Shown one piece after another: positions 35,313 through 43,848 of a DNA stretch of 64,000 bases. The position numbers and the translations under genes are program-made. The number at the start of each line of letters is the position of its first letter. Within the stretch, counting starts at the first letter, position 1. The notes under the pieces are model-generated. The model did no database searches, was not told the origin of the DNA, and worked only from the letters and a program-made list of their open reading frames with translations. The stretch is from an uncultured Porphyromonadaceae bacterium. Lineage in GTDB: Bacteria > Bacteroidota > Bacteroidia > Bacteroidales > UBA11471. Location of the stretch: NCBI GenBank assembly GCA_900542765.1, contig UQOX01000001.1:66180-130179 (forward strand), given 5' to 3'.

Positions 35313-36563
35313 TTATTTTCGCACTTGTCCGTTTCCGGTAACAATATATTTGTAGCTGGTAAGCTCGGGCAGAGCCATGGGCCCGCGGGCGTGGAGCTTC
35401 TGGGTGCTGATGCCTATCTCGGCACCGAAGCCGAACTGGCCGCCGTCGGTAAAGGCGGTCGACACGTTGGTGTAGACGCAGGCGGCATCGACCTCGCGGG
35501 TGAAGCGGGCGCAGGCACCGGCATCTTCGCTCACGATGCACTCGCTGTGCTGCGAGGAGTAGCAGGCGATGTGTTGGAGGGCGCCGTCGAGCGAATCGAC
35601 GGTTTTCAGGGCCATCTTGTAGTCGAGGAACTCGGTGCCGAAGCTATGGTCGTCGGCCGGCCGCAACAACGCCTCGGGATAGGCTCCTTGCAGGGCGGCA
35701 AGAGCCGGCCCGTCGGCATAGATGGTGACATTTTTCCCGGCCAGCGGAGCGCAGAGGGCGGGCAGGTCGGCGAGCCGCTCGCGGTGCACGATGAGGCAGT
35801 CGAGGGCGTTGCACACCGACACGCGGCGGGTCTTGGCGTTGAACACGATGTCGCGCCCCTTTTCGAGGTCGCCGGCGCGGTCGAAATAGGTGTGGCACAC
35901 ACCGGCCCCGGTCTCGATGACCGGCACCTTGGCATTTTGCCGCACAAAGTCGATGAGCCCCTTGCTGCCCCGGGGAATGATGAGGTCGACATAGCCCGAG
36001 GCTGTCAACAACTCGTTGATAACCTCGCGGTCATTGGGAAGTAAAACCACTGTGTTCGAGTCGATTCCATGTTTTACCAACACACTGTTGATAACCTCGA
36101 CAATCGCGGTGTTGGAAAAGTGGGCGTCGCTCCCGCCTTTGAGCACGCAGGCACTGCCGGCCTTGAAGCAGAGCGAGAAGACATCGAAGGTCACGTTGGG
36201 ACGCGCCTCGTAGATAATTCCTATCACGCCGAACGGTACCGACACCTTGCGAATGGCCATGCCGTTGGGGCGCTCCCACTCGGCGAGCACCCGTTCCAGC
36301 GGCGAGGGCAAGCCGGCCACGCGGCGCATGTCCGAGGTGATGTCGGCCAGTCGCTGCCGGGTCAGCTGCAAACGGTCATACTTGGGGTTGTTCTTGTCCA
36401 TGAGGGCAAGGTCGCGGGCATTCTCCGACAAGATGTGTTCGGCCCGGGCATCGGTTGCATCGGCAACATCGAGCAGTACGGCATTGATGTGCTCCTCATC
36501 GAGCAGGTTGAGCCGGCGCGAAGCCACCCGCACCTGTTCGAGACGGGAAAGAAGTGTAGACAT
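35313..36563 (-). CDS. proA: Gamma-glutamyl phosphate reductase (glutamate-5-semialdehyde dehydrogenase)
   Basis: The 417-residue NADPH-dependent reductase shows the family segments [29 protein letters not shown] and [12 protein letters not shown], with the catalytic Cys in the last. It makes glutamate-5-semialdehyde for proline synthesis. The ATG at 36563 is chosen because a TACATTTG promoter element at 36588-36581 lies just upstream, excluding an in-frame ATG at 36605. proB is not in the window. The pairing with argF' is a known Bacteroides arrangement. Confidence 0.96.
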   Translation of the reverse strand: MSTLLSRLEQVRVASRRLNLLDEEHINAVLLDVADATDARAEHILSENARDLALMDKNNPKYDRLQLTRQRLADITSDMRRVAGLPSPLERVLAEWERPNGMAIRKVSVPFGVIGIIYEARPNVTFDVFSLCFKAGSACVLKGGSDAHFSNTAIVEVINSVLVKHGIDSNTVVLLPNDREVINELLTASGYVDLIIPRGSKGLIDFVRQNAKVPVIETGAGVCHTYFDRAGDLEKGRDIVFNAKTRRVSVCNALDCLIVHRERLADLPALCAPLAGKNVTIYADGPALAALQGAYPEALLRPADDHSFGTEFLDYKMALKTVDSLDGALQHIACYSSQHSECIVSEDAGACARFTREVDAACVYTNVSTAFTDGGQFGFGAEIGISTQKLHARGPMALPELTSYKYIVTGNGQVRK

Positions 36564-36580
36564 ATTATCGCGATTTTGTG

Positions 36581-36588
36581 CAAATGTA
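36581..36588 (-). promoter_or_regulatory. -7 element of proA-argF'
   Basis: CAAATGTA reads TACATTTG on the minus strand. It ends 18 bases before the proA ATG. The -33 region is weak. Confidence 0.55.
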
Positions 36589-36662
36589 GCAAAAAGCGTC
36601 GGCATAAAGGTCTTTTTCGTTTCGTTTTTTCAGAATGAAGGGATTATGATGAATTTTATCCC

Positions 36663-36670
36663 TATCTTTG
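36663..36670 (+). promoter_or_regulatory. -7 element of the pectinesterase-like gene
   Basis: TATCTTTG matches TAnnTTTG and ends 20 bases before the ATG at 36691, supporting that start over upstream in-frame ATGs. It is back to back with the proA promoter, 75 bases away. Confidence 0.5.
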
Positions 36671-36690
36671 AATGTATTTATCCGGGAATC

Positions 36691-39222
36691 ATGAAAAAAA
36701 CACGCCTTCTTTTATCGGCACTCTTATGTGCAGCCACCCTGTCGGCACAGTATCCCTACCAAGCCACCGACCCCGCCGACCCCATATATTTCGACGGCAA
36801 GACCGTCATCTACCACACCGACACCATCACGCTCGGCCCCAAGACCTTCTTTATCGACGGCTCGCTGCCCGACACCATAAGCCGTGTCTGTCGCTACGTC
36901 TACACCTCGGTGCAAGAGGCCGTCGGCCACCTGACTCCCGGAACGGCCGACGACCCCATGAAACTCTATTTCGCCCCGTGGGTGTACTGGGTCGACGACC
37001 CCGACGACCCGTCGGTGCGCCGGCCGCAGCAGGGCAGCACGCCCTATGGCCTTATCGTACGTTGCGACGGCCTGCATCTCAAAGGGCTCACCGACGACCC
37101 GTCGAAAGTGGTCTTGGCGGGCAACCGGGGGCAGACGATGGGAGCGGTAGGCAATTTCACGCTCTTCTATTTCGATAGCGACGAGGTAACCTGCGAAAAT
37201 CTCACCCTGGGAAACTACTGCAACGTCGACCTCGACTATCCGCTCCGCCCCGAGCTGAACCGCCCCCGACGCGGCAGCGCCATCGTGCAGGCACAACTGG
37301 CCATCTGCAACAGCGACCGCGTGTTCTGCCGGAATGTCCGCTTCATCAGCCGGCTCAACCTGTGCAATTTCGCCGGTGCCAAGCGCGCCCTGTTTCTCGG
37401 GTGCCACATGGAGTGCACCGACGACGCCCTGTGCGGGACGGGCGTATATAAGGACTGCACGCTCGAATTTTATGCCCCGCGGCCTTTCGGACATACCGAG
37501 GGGAACGGTGCCGTGTTTCTCCACTGCGACATAACCTCGATGAGCCGGGGCACGCAATACTTCGTCAAGTCAAGAGGGCCGGTTGCCGCCATCGACACCC
37601 ACATACACGGCGAGCATGTCAGAGATTGCAACTGGCGCGACTTTCCCCTGCGCGAAGAGCGCTACTACCATGCCGGGCTCCGTTTCAACGGCAGCCCCTG
37701 TCGCATGGGAAGCAACTCCCCCGAAACGAGCATCGACCTCACCGGGAAACCGCTGCTCGATGCCTACCGCATCGTCGTGGGGGGAGACACGATATACAAC
37801 CTATACAACCTCCTGCGGGGCGACGACGATTGGGACCCCTGCCACACCCGGGAACAGATTGTCGCCGCGGGTGAACGGCTGCAACGCGACCTGACCGACA
37901 TTCCCACGAAGATGTGGATAGCACCGACCCGTGAAACCATCGAAACGGGACAGGAAGGCATCACCCTGGCTGCGACGGCCGCCCGGCCGGGTTGCAAACC
38001 CCGGGCCATCGGACAGCTCTCTTGGAGCCTTTCGCCCGAAGACTCGGCCTATGTGCGCATCACACCGTCGCCCGACAAGGGCAGCTGCCGGGTCGAGTCG
38101 ATACACGACCGCGACGAAGTGCGGGAAGTGGCCGTGACAGCGGCCACGCCCGAAGGTCTTTGTGCGGCCGCCATCGTCCATGCCCGCCCCCGCACGCTCC
38201 CCGCTCCCGCTTTTGTCGACAAGCCCCGCATCATTTATGAAAACGGGACATTGCACCTGCATTATACCCTCGACTCCGAACGGGAAGATTTGTCGTCGGT
38301 GACGTGGTACCGATGCTCCGACAAGTCGGGCCGCAACGCCATTCCCGTGGCGGCGTCGAACCTGGGCAAGCCGCTCTGCTCCTACCGCCTTTCGGCCGGA
38401 GACAAGGGCTGCTATCTGATGGCCGCCGTCACACCCCGGAATATCCGCTGCAAAGCGGGGGAGGAATACCGGGTCATATACGGGCCCGTCAAGTCGAGAA
38501 AGATAACCGACGACGCATCATCGCTCACCACCGACTTTTCGACCCTGCCCACGACGCAGCAGTTGAGGTTGCTTCCGGGATTCTGGACGCTCGACGGGTA
38601 CAAGCCGGCCGATACCCAAGATTATGACTGGACGGTCGATAACACCCAAGACCATTGGTATTACGGCCACGGCGTAAACGGTGCCCGTGAGGGTCGGGGT
38701 CTGGTGCAAAGCCGCGTGGGAGCCCGCCTGCGGTACACACCCGTGGGCGACCGCTTCGGCGACATGAAGGTAGAGCTTGTCGCGTCACCGGCCAAGACGG
38801 CCGGACAAGGCTTTGCCAGTGCGCGGCAGCAGTATCTCGACCTGTTCATCAAGTTCGACCACGCCACGCTCTCGGGATATGCCCTACGGCTGATACGCAC
38901 CACGAAATATGGCGACGCCATCGATTTCCTCTTCGTCAAATATGACCACGGCACGGTAACACCCATCGGCGAGCCGGTCACCTCGTCGTGTTTCAGGACA
39001 CCTTGCCGCATCACCCTCGAAGCAACGGGGCAGCGGCTGCGCGCCACGGCCCACACCGATGCGACATACTATGTCCTGCCGGGACGACCCGAGGTGAAAC
39101 TCTCGGTCGAAATGGAGACGGAAATAGAGCCGAACGATTTCGGCGGGGTCGGCGTGCAACATACCGGGACGGTCGACGGCGGCGCCACGCAACTCAACTT
39201 TTTACGGGTAGAGTGGGAATAA
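36691..39222 (+). CDS. Secreted pectinesterase-like beta-helix protein with C-terminal beta-sandwich
   Basis: The 843-residue protein has a signal peptide (MKKTRLLLSALLCAATLSA). Residues about 30-330 resemble the right-handed helix of pectin methylesterases: TSVQEAVGHL at the start, and AKRALFLGCHMECTDDALCGTGVYKDCTLEF, whose core parallels the family's QDTLY strand. The second catalytic motif DFIFG is replaced (FGHTEGNGAVF), so esterase activity is doubtful. A middle region with Ig-like strands follows, then a laminin-G/concanavalin-like domain at about 610-843. Carbohydrate binding or lyase activity on pectin-like glycans is possible; the function is not established. Confidence 0.8.
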   Translation: MKKTRLLLSALLCAATLSAQYPYQATDPADPIYFDGKTVIYHTDTITLGPKTFFIDGSLPDTISRVCRYVYTSVQEAVGHLTPGTADDPMKLYFAPWVYWVDDPDDPSVRRPQQGSTPYGLIVRCDGLHLKGLTDDPSKVVLAGNRGQTMGAVGNFTLFYFDSDEVTCENLTLGNYCNVDLDYPLRPELNRPRRGSAIVQAQLAICNSDRVFCRNVRFISRLNLCNFAGAKRALFLGCHMECTDDALCGTGVYKDCTLEFYAPRPFGHTEGNGAVFLHCDITSMSRGTQYFVKSRGPVAAIDTHIHGEHVRDCNWRDFPLREERYYHAGLRFNGSPCRMGSNSPETSIDLTGKPLLDAYRIVVGGDTIYNLYNLLRGDDDWDPCHTREQIVAAGERLQRDLTDIPTKMWIAPTRETIETGQEGITLAATAARPGCKPRAIGQLSWSLSPEDSAYVRITPSPDKGSCRVESIHDRDEVREVAVTAATPEGLCAAAIVHARPRTLPAPAFVDKPRIIYENGTLHLHYTLDSEREDLSSVTWYRCSDKSGRNAIPVAASNLGKPLCSYRLSAGDKGCYLMAAVTPRNIRCKAGEEYRVIYGPVKSRKITDDASSLTTDFSTLPTTQQLRLLPGFWTLDGYKPADTQDYDWTVDNTQDHWYYGHGVNGAREGRGLVQSRVGARLRYTPVGDRFGDMKVELVASPAKTAGQGFASARQQYLDLFIKFDHATLSGYALRLIRTTKYGDAIDFLFVKYDHGTVTPIGEPVTSSCFRTPCRITLEATGQRLRATAHTDATYYVLPGRPEVKLSVEMETEIEPNDFGGVGVQHTGTVDGGATQLNFLRVEWE

Positions 39223-39300
39223 ATAGACAAAACAACCGAAAAAACAGGGTTCTCTTTACAAAAACACAGCCGACAAAAGAAAATACCGGTGAATTTTGGC

Positions 39301-39308
39301 TATTTTTG
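39301..39308 (+). promoter_or_regulatory. -7 element of the asparaginase gene
   Basis: TATTTTTG lies 32 bases before the ATG at 39341 and therefore rules out an in-frame ATG at 39296. A -33 box is not clear. Confidence 0.5.
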
Positions 39309-39340
39309 TAACAAAATTCAATCCTATCCTTTTGACAGCC

Positions 39341-40423
39341 ATGACGACCGAGACTTCACGCCCCTCTGTCCTGCTCATCTACACCGGCGGTACCATCGGC
39401 ATGATACGCAACCCCGAAACCGGAGCATTGGAGAGCTTCACATTCGACCACCTCGTGCAGCACATTCCCGAGCTGAAACAGATACAATGCCACATCTCCT
39501 CGGTACAGTTCAATCCGCCCATCGACTCGTCCGACATGGATCCGCAACTGTGGGTCGAACTGGCACGCATCATCTACGACAACTACGACCTCTTCGACGG
39601 TTTCGTGGTGCTGCACGGCTCCGACACGATGGCCTACACGGCCTCGGCCATGAGTTTCGCCCTCGAAAATCTCGCCAAGCCGGTCATCTTCACCGGAAGC
39701 CAGCTCCCCATCGGCGTGCTGCGCACCGACGGCAAGGAAAATCTCATCACGGCCATCGAAATCGCCATGGCCAAACGCCCCGACGGCAGCCCCATGGTGC
39801 CCGAGGTGTGCATCTTGTTCCAAGACCAGCTGCTGCGAGGCAACCGCACCACCAAAGTCAATGCCGAGAACTTCAACGCCTTCTGCTCCCACAACTACCC
39901 CAATCTGGCCGACGTGGGCGTGCACATCAATTTCTATACCCGCCGCATACTGCCGCCCCCGGCACCCGAGAAGGCCCTCAAACCGCACTTCCTCTACGAT
40001 ACCAACGTCATCGTGCTCACCCTCTTCCCGGGCATACAGGAACGCATCGTCACCGAGGTGCTGAAAATGGAAGGGCTGAAAGCCGTCGTGATGAAAACCT
40101 TCGGCACGGGCAACGCCCCGCAACGGGAATGGTTTGTCAAGGCCGTACGCGATGCAACGCAGCGCGGCCTGGTCATCATCAACATCACCCAATGCCCGTC
40201 GGGCTCGGTCGACATGAAACGCTACGAAAACGGACGCCAGCTCCTCGAAGCCGGGGTCACCAGCGGTTATGACAGCACGGTCGAAGCCGCCGTCACCAAA
40301 CTCATGTTCCTGCTGGGACACGGCTACTCGACCGACGAGGTGCGCCGCCTGATGAACATGTCGCTCGTGGGCGAAATCACCTTGGAAAGCGACCGCCCCC
40401 TGCAACAGGAATCATTCAGCTGA
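39341..40423 (+). CDS. ansA: Type I L-asparaginase
   Basis: This 360-residue enzyme lacks a signal peptide. Catalytic motifs are IYTGGTIGM (first Thr) and GFVVLHGSDTMAYTASAMSF (second Thr-Asp pair), followed by the asparaginase C-terminal domain with FGTGNAPQ. It hydrolyses asparagine to aspartate and ammonia in the cytoplasm. Length and lack of export signal fit the cytosolic type I group. Confidence 0.95.
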   Translation: MTTETSRPSVLLIYTGGTIGMIRNPETGALESFTFDHLVQHIPELKQIQCHISSVQFNPPIDSSDMDPQLWVELARIIYDNYDLFDGFVVLHGSDTMAYTASAMSFALENLAKPVIFTGSQLPIGVLRTDGKENLITAIEIAMAKRPDGSPMVPEVCILFQDQLLRGNRTTKVNAENFNAFCSHNYPNLADVGVHINFYTRRILPPPAPEKALKPHFLYDTNVIVLTLFPGIQERIVTEVLKMEGLKAVVMKTFGTGNAPQREWFVKAVRDATQRGLVIINITQCPSGSVDMKRYENGRQLLEAGVTSGYDSTVEAAVTKLMFLLGHGYSTDEVRRLMNMSLVGEITLESDRPLQQESFS

Positions 40424-40543
40424 CAAAGCCCTCCTCCCCGTCAGGGACACCGAAAGACCCAATCCACACACTTGCCGGGGCGACTTCGATGGAGGTCGCC
40501 CCAGCTCGTTACATACCCTACACCGCGTGCCGGGGAAAATCGT

Positions 40544-40597
40544 GAAATTTTGACAGTCGGGACGCGAAATTTTGTCATTATCTATTTGATAATAAAG
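40544..40597 (+). promoter_or_regulatory. Tandem repeats and palindromes upstream of hsp20 (possible activator sites)
   Basis: GAAATTTTG occurs at 40544-40552 and again at 40566-40574, exactly 22 bases apart (two helical turns). The second copy is followed by ATTATC-TATTT-GATAAT (about 40576-40592) and GACA-TTT-TGTC (40587-40597). They lie about 30-85 bases upstream of the sigma-54 promoter, where enhancer-binding proteins bind. The assignment as activator sites is inference. Confidence 0.5.
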
Positions 40598-40628
40598 ACA
40601 TTTTGTCCACAATCGCCCGTTTTCTCCC

Positions 40629-40645
40629 TTGGCACGGACTTTGCA
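40629..40645 (+). promoter_or_regulatory. Sigma-54 (RpoN) promoter of hsp20
   Basis: TTGGCACG-GACT-TTGCA fits the sigma-54 consensus TTGGCACG-N4-TTGCA without a mismatch, including invariant GG and GC at the -24/-12 spacing. Transcription should begin near 40657, about 70 bases before the hsp20 ATG. No TAnnTTTG element with a proper upstream partner is present in this gap. Confidence 0.8.
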
Positions 40646-40729
40646 TATTCTTGGGTGACTCCGCCTCACAAAAGAGTCGGGGCCACCGATAAAAACGAAT
40701 GTTGAACATAAAAAACAGGAGATTATATT

Positions 40730-41164
40730 ATGGTACCCATGATGAGAAAAAACCAAGGTTGGTTGCCCGACATTTTCAATGATTTCTTCAATACCGAATG
40801 GATGGAAAAAGCCAACGCTACCGCTCCGGCCATCAATGTAGTCGAACACGATAACGGATATGCCGTAGAAGTAGCCGCCCCCGGTATGACAAAAGACGAT
40901 TTCAACGTACACCTCGACGAAGATGGCAACATCTCCATCACGATGGAAAAGAAATCGGAAAACAAAGAAGAAAACAAGAAAAACGGTCACTACCTGCGTC
41001 GCGAATTTTCATACAGCAAATTCCAGCAGACAATGGTTCTCCCCGACAATGTCGACAAAGAGAAAATATCGGCTTCGGTAAAAGACGGCGTCTTGACGAT
41101 TGACCTTCCCAAGTTGCCGAAAGAAGAGCCGGTAAAACGGTCGAAACAAATCGAAATCAAATAA
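40730..41164 (+). CDS. Small heat shock protein, Hsp20/alpha-crystallin family
   Basis: This 144-residue chaperone carries the alpha-crystallin domain at about 35-135. It contains the strand YAVEVAAPGMTKDDFNVHL, the FQQTMVLPDNVD segment and the A-x-x-x-n-G-v-L motif (ASVKDGVLTIDLPK). An IEI-like C-terminal anchor (QIEIK) and a Trp/Phe-rich N terminus are typical. It holds unfolding proteins in a refoldable state in the cytoplasm. The upstream sigma-54 promoter suggests specific stress control. Confidence 0.95.
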   Translation: MVPMMRKNQGWLPDIFNDFFNTEWMEKANATAPAINVVEHDNGYAVEVAAPGMTKDDFNVHLDEDGNISITMEKKSENKEENKKNGHYLRREFSYSKFQQTMVLPDNVDKEKISASVKDGVLTIDLPKLPKEEPVKRSKQIEIK

Positions 41165-41176
41165 CACACCAACCGG

Positions 41177-41213
41177 AACAGGCTTCCGCTTAAAAGCGGG
41201 AGCCTGTTTTTTT
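41177..41213 (+). terminator. hsp20 terminator
   Basis: AACAGGCT...AGCCTGTT enclosing CCGCTT-AA-AAGCGG forms a 15-pair stem (one G-T pair) followed by seven T, 12 bases after the hsp20 stop. The next gene starts seven bases later. Confidence 0.9.
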
Positions 41214-41219
41214 GTTTCC

Positions 41220-41966
41220 ATGAAACGCTCGCTCGTCATACTCAATTTTACCCACGCCTACGAAACACAACCGTTCCTGCGCCGTTACCCCGCCTCATGG
41301 GTCGACTGCACCGGCCTGCAAGGGACCGACTGCTATTGCAGCCCCGAATCCTACGGGAAACTGCAAGAGCTCCTCGCCCCGTTTTCGCCCGAGGGACTGC
41401 ACCTCATCGACTCGGGCGACTACCACTATGTAACCAAGTTGTGGACCGACAAAATCGACCAGCCCTTCTCCCTCGTGCTTTTCGACCATCACCCCGACAT
41501 GCAGCCTACCCTCTTCGACGAACTGCTCTCGTGCGGCTGCTGGGTGCGCACCATGCTCGACACCAACCCGCTCCTGCAAAAGGTGTGCATCATCGGTGCC
41601 AACGAAACGTTGAAAAACGAAATCGAGGGATATGACAAACGGTTGATTTTTTTCAGCGAGCAATCGCTCGAATCGGCAAAGGCGTGGCAATTTTTCTCGG
41701 AAAGGCACATTCACGAGCCGCTCTACCTCTCGGTCGACAAGGACGTGTTGTCGCCTCACTTCGCCACGACCAACTGGGACCAAGGCTCGATGACCCTGCC
41801 GCAACTCGAATCGCTCCTGCACATCATCATGGCCAACGACACCATCGTAGGCATCGACGTGTGCGGGGAGCTGCCGCCCTATCTGAGCCAGGCGGGCGAC
41901 GACACGGCAATAAACGAAAAGAGCAACCGCAACCTCATCGAGTTCATCGGGAAATATGCCGTGTAA
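41220..41966 (+). CDS. Divergent ureohydrolase (arginase/agmatinase) family protein
   Basis: The 248-residue protein is shorter than typical arginases (about 300). Metal-ligand motifs are recognisable but altered: DSGDYHYVT for GGDHS, LFDHHPDMQ for DAHxD, and LSVDKDVLSP for SxDxDxxDP. The fold is therefore likely arginase-like with a binuclear metal site, but the substrate is uncertain: arginine, agmatine and formiminoglutamate are all possible, as are unrelated guanidino compounds. The start at 41220 is only seven bases past the hsp20 terminator; a promoter was not identified. Confidence 0.75.
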   Translation: MKRSLVILNFTHAYETQPFLRRYPASWVDCTGLQGTDCYCSPESYGKLQELLAPFSPEGLHLIDSGDYHYVTKLWTDKIDQPFSLVLFDHHPDMQPTLFDELLSCGCWVRTMLDTNPLLQKVCIIGANETLKNEIEGYDKRLIFFSEQSLESAKAWQFFSERHIHEPLYLSVDKDVLSPHFATTNWDQGSMTLPQLESLLHIIMANDTIVGIDVCGELPPYLSQAGDDTAINEKSNRNLIEFIGKYAV

Positions 41967-42068
41967 GAAACCCGCGGGCACGGCACCTCAATCGCAAACC
42001 TCGGAGCGGCGGAAAAAGGGAGGGCAGTCATTTTTCCCGGATACATGCCCCATCATCGCCCCCCGGCC

Positions 42069-42236
42069 TTTCTTGCCGAGAACATCTCACCGGTCAATGC
42101 CGACACAAAGAAAAAGGGGCGTGTCGGAGATTCGCTTTCGCACACAGACTTTCAACCTTTCTTGCCGAGGGCATCTCATCGGTCAATGCCGGCACAAAGA
42201 AAAAGGGCCGTGTCGGAGATTCACTTCCGCACACAG
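42069..42236. repeat. Tandem 79-base intergenic duplication
   Basis: Two copies (42069-42147 and 42158-42236) of a 79-base unit, 89 bases apart, differ at only a handful of positions. Each copy contains a potential hairpin; the copy next to the WG-repeat gene forms a good minus-strand terminator. No reading frame is conserved between copies. Confidence 0.85.
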
Positions 42237-42240
42237 CCCC
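42197..42240 (-). terminator. Terminator of the WG-repeat gene
   Basis: On the minus strand GGGGCTGTGTGCGGA (42240-42226) pairs with TCCGACACGGCCC (42217-42205), with one bulge and one wobble, and is followed by a run of T. It lies seven bases after the stop. The second repeat copy carries a weaker version. Confidence 0.7.
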
Positions 42241-42246
42241 TCGGTA

Positions 42247-42939
42247 TCAATACATCACATCTTGCTGTCGCACCCACTCGGTCGCATCGCTTTTCGACGA
42301 GAACCATTTTCCGGTATTGTCGATATAACCCCAGCGACCGTTCATCTTCACGCGGGCCAGCCCGTCGACAAAAGCCCAAGCCTCGTCATACTGGCAGGGA
42401 ATGACAATGTCGCCGTTCTTGTCGATGTAGCCATATTTCCCGCTCAGTTTTATGCGGGCCAAATCTTCGGAGAAGAACCACAACGCCTCAAAGCGGGCAG
42501 GAATGACATAACGGCCCGACTTGTCGATGGTACCATACTTTCCGTCGACCTTCACCTTGGCCTGGCCGTTGGAGAAGGCCCACACGTTGTCGTACCGGCA
42601 GGGAATGACCAGCTCGCCGGCCTTGTCGATAAACCCCCATTTGCCGTCGATTTTCACACTGGCCAGACCTTGGGAGAAAGAACCGGCCATGTCAAAACCC
42701 GCACCTATCGCAAAACGTCCCGCGGTATCGATATAACCCACTTTCCCGTCAATAACCACGACAGCAAGCCCTTCGGAGAAATTGAAGGCACGGTCATATT
42801 GGGCGGGAATCACGATTTTCCCCGACTTTTCTTTGTAGCCGAACTTCCCGTCGCGATCGCGATAGGGATAGATTTCCTGCCCCGCCAAATCAATGGAGAG
42901 AAACAGAAGAAGAAAGAGAGCCATGCATGTGTTTTTCAT
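42247..42939 (-). CDS. Exported WG-repeat protein
   Basis: The 230-residue protein has a signal peptide (MKNTCMALFLLLFLSIDLAG) and about six WG-type repeats of 33-35 residues. The repeats have the pattern G-K-W/Y-G-Y/F-I-D followed by a hydrophobic strand and FS-E/Q-GLA (FGYKE, VGYID, WGFID, YGTID, YGYID, WGYID). Such repeats form beta-rich scaffolds, usually for protein binding; the function is unknown. Start at 42939 is chosen for the signal peptide. It is 60 bases downstream of the DUF5131 gene. Confidence 0.88.
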   Translation of the reverse strand: MKNTCMALFLLLFLSIDLAGQEIYPYRDRDGKFGYKEKSGKIVIPAQYDRAFNFSEGLAVVVIDGKVGYIDTAGRFAIGAGFDMAGSFSQGLASVKIDGKWGFIDKAGELVIPCRYDNVWAFSNGQAKVKVDGKYGTIDKSGRYVIPARFEALWFFSEDLARIKLSGKYGYIDKNGDIVIPCQYDEAWAFVDGLARVKMNGRWGYIDNTGKWFSSKSDATEWVRQQDVMY

Positions 42940-42999
42940 AATCGTCGTTTTAGGAGGACGACCCAATATCGGCATTTTTAGCGACAAAAACAAGAATTT

Positions 43000-43758
43000 T
43001 CACCCAAAAAGCGAGGGCGTCCCCGCTGCCGGGGTGACTCCGGGGGGAGTGAAGTCGATGCCGGCCCTACGGGCCTGCGCATGCTGCAACGGCCGGGGCA
43101 CGGCGTAGTGTCGCCCTGCCTTGTAGAAGTTTGCGCCCGTCTGCTTGAACGAAAATGCCACGCCGGCCTCGACACACTGCCGGCGCAGGTCGAGCACCCA
43201 CTCATAGTGGCAGGGACGGGCATCGGGCCCCGACTCGCCTCCGGCTATCACCTCGTCGATGGCCGACGAGAGGTAGGGCGAGAGATCGATGGGGCCGAGA
43301 AGCGGTTCGCACACGATGATGCGACGAGCCAACGGCGCGGCCAGGTAAAAGGGAAGGCGATAGTCGGCTCGGTCCTGGTTCTCGACGGTGCAACAAAGGG
43401 TGACATGGGGATAGCCGTCGCCCCAGTCCGACGGGAGACAGGAGCGCAAGCGGTCGATGCGTTTGGTGACGATGAAAAAGTGCAGGTCGCGGCGACGGCT
43501 TATCATCGCCCACGCCTCGGGGCGCCACGGGTCGGCGTCGGAGAGCAGGAAATCGGACGAGAAACAGGTATAGACCGTCTCACCCGACGGGATTTTGTAC
43601 CGACCGTCGCGCAGGCGGCGCACCGGCAGGTCGTAGTCGCGGGTGAGGCTCACCTGCGAACTGTCGCGGCCGTGCCGGCTGTCGATGCGGTAGACGTAAC
43701 AGTGGCGGCACCCTTCGCTTATCTTGTGGCAACCGTGCCACGGATTCCATTGCGCCAT
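43000..43758 (-). CDS. DUF5131 (phage Gp37/Gp68-like) protein
   Basis: The 252-residue product begins MAQWNPWHGCHKISEGCRHCY, whose Cys residues in the GCxxxSxGCxxCY pattern define this radical-SAM-like family. Further conserved segments are FIVTKR, VTLCCTVENQDRADYRLP and VIAGGESGPDARP. Homologues occur in phages and bacteria and are biochemically undefined; the cysteines suggest an iron-sulfur site. The frame is open upstream to 43845, but ATG 43758 gives the family N terminus. Confidence 0.85.
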   Translation of the reverse strand: MAQWNPWHGCHKISEGCRHCYVYRIDSRHGRDSSQVSLTRDYDLPVRRLRDGRYKIPSGETVYTCFSSDFLLSDADPWRPEAWAMISRRRDLHFFIVTKRIDRLRSCLPSDWGDGYPHVTLCCTVENQDRADYRLPFYLAAPLARRIIVCEPLLGPIDLSPYLSSAIDEVIAGGESGPDARPCHYEWVLDLRRQCVEAGVAFSFKQTGANFYKAGRHYAVPRPLQHAQARRAGIDFTPPGVTPAAGTPSLFG

Positions 43759-43848
43759 AATGCGGATTGCAAAAGAACGGCAAACGCCGGCCACGGGAGA
43801 GAAACACCCCTTGTGTGACCGGCGTTGTGCGAGATGATGAGACAACGT

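Noticed and set aside
42001..42246. Small open frames across the 79-base duplication
   Set aside because: They are not conserved between the two copies and read through the terminator hairpins.
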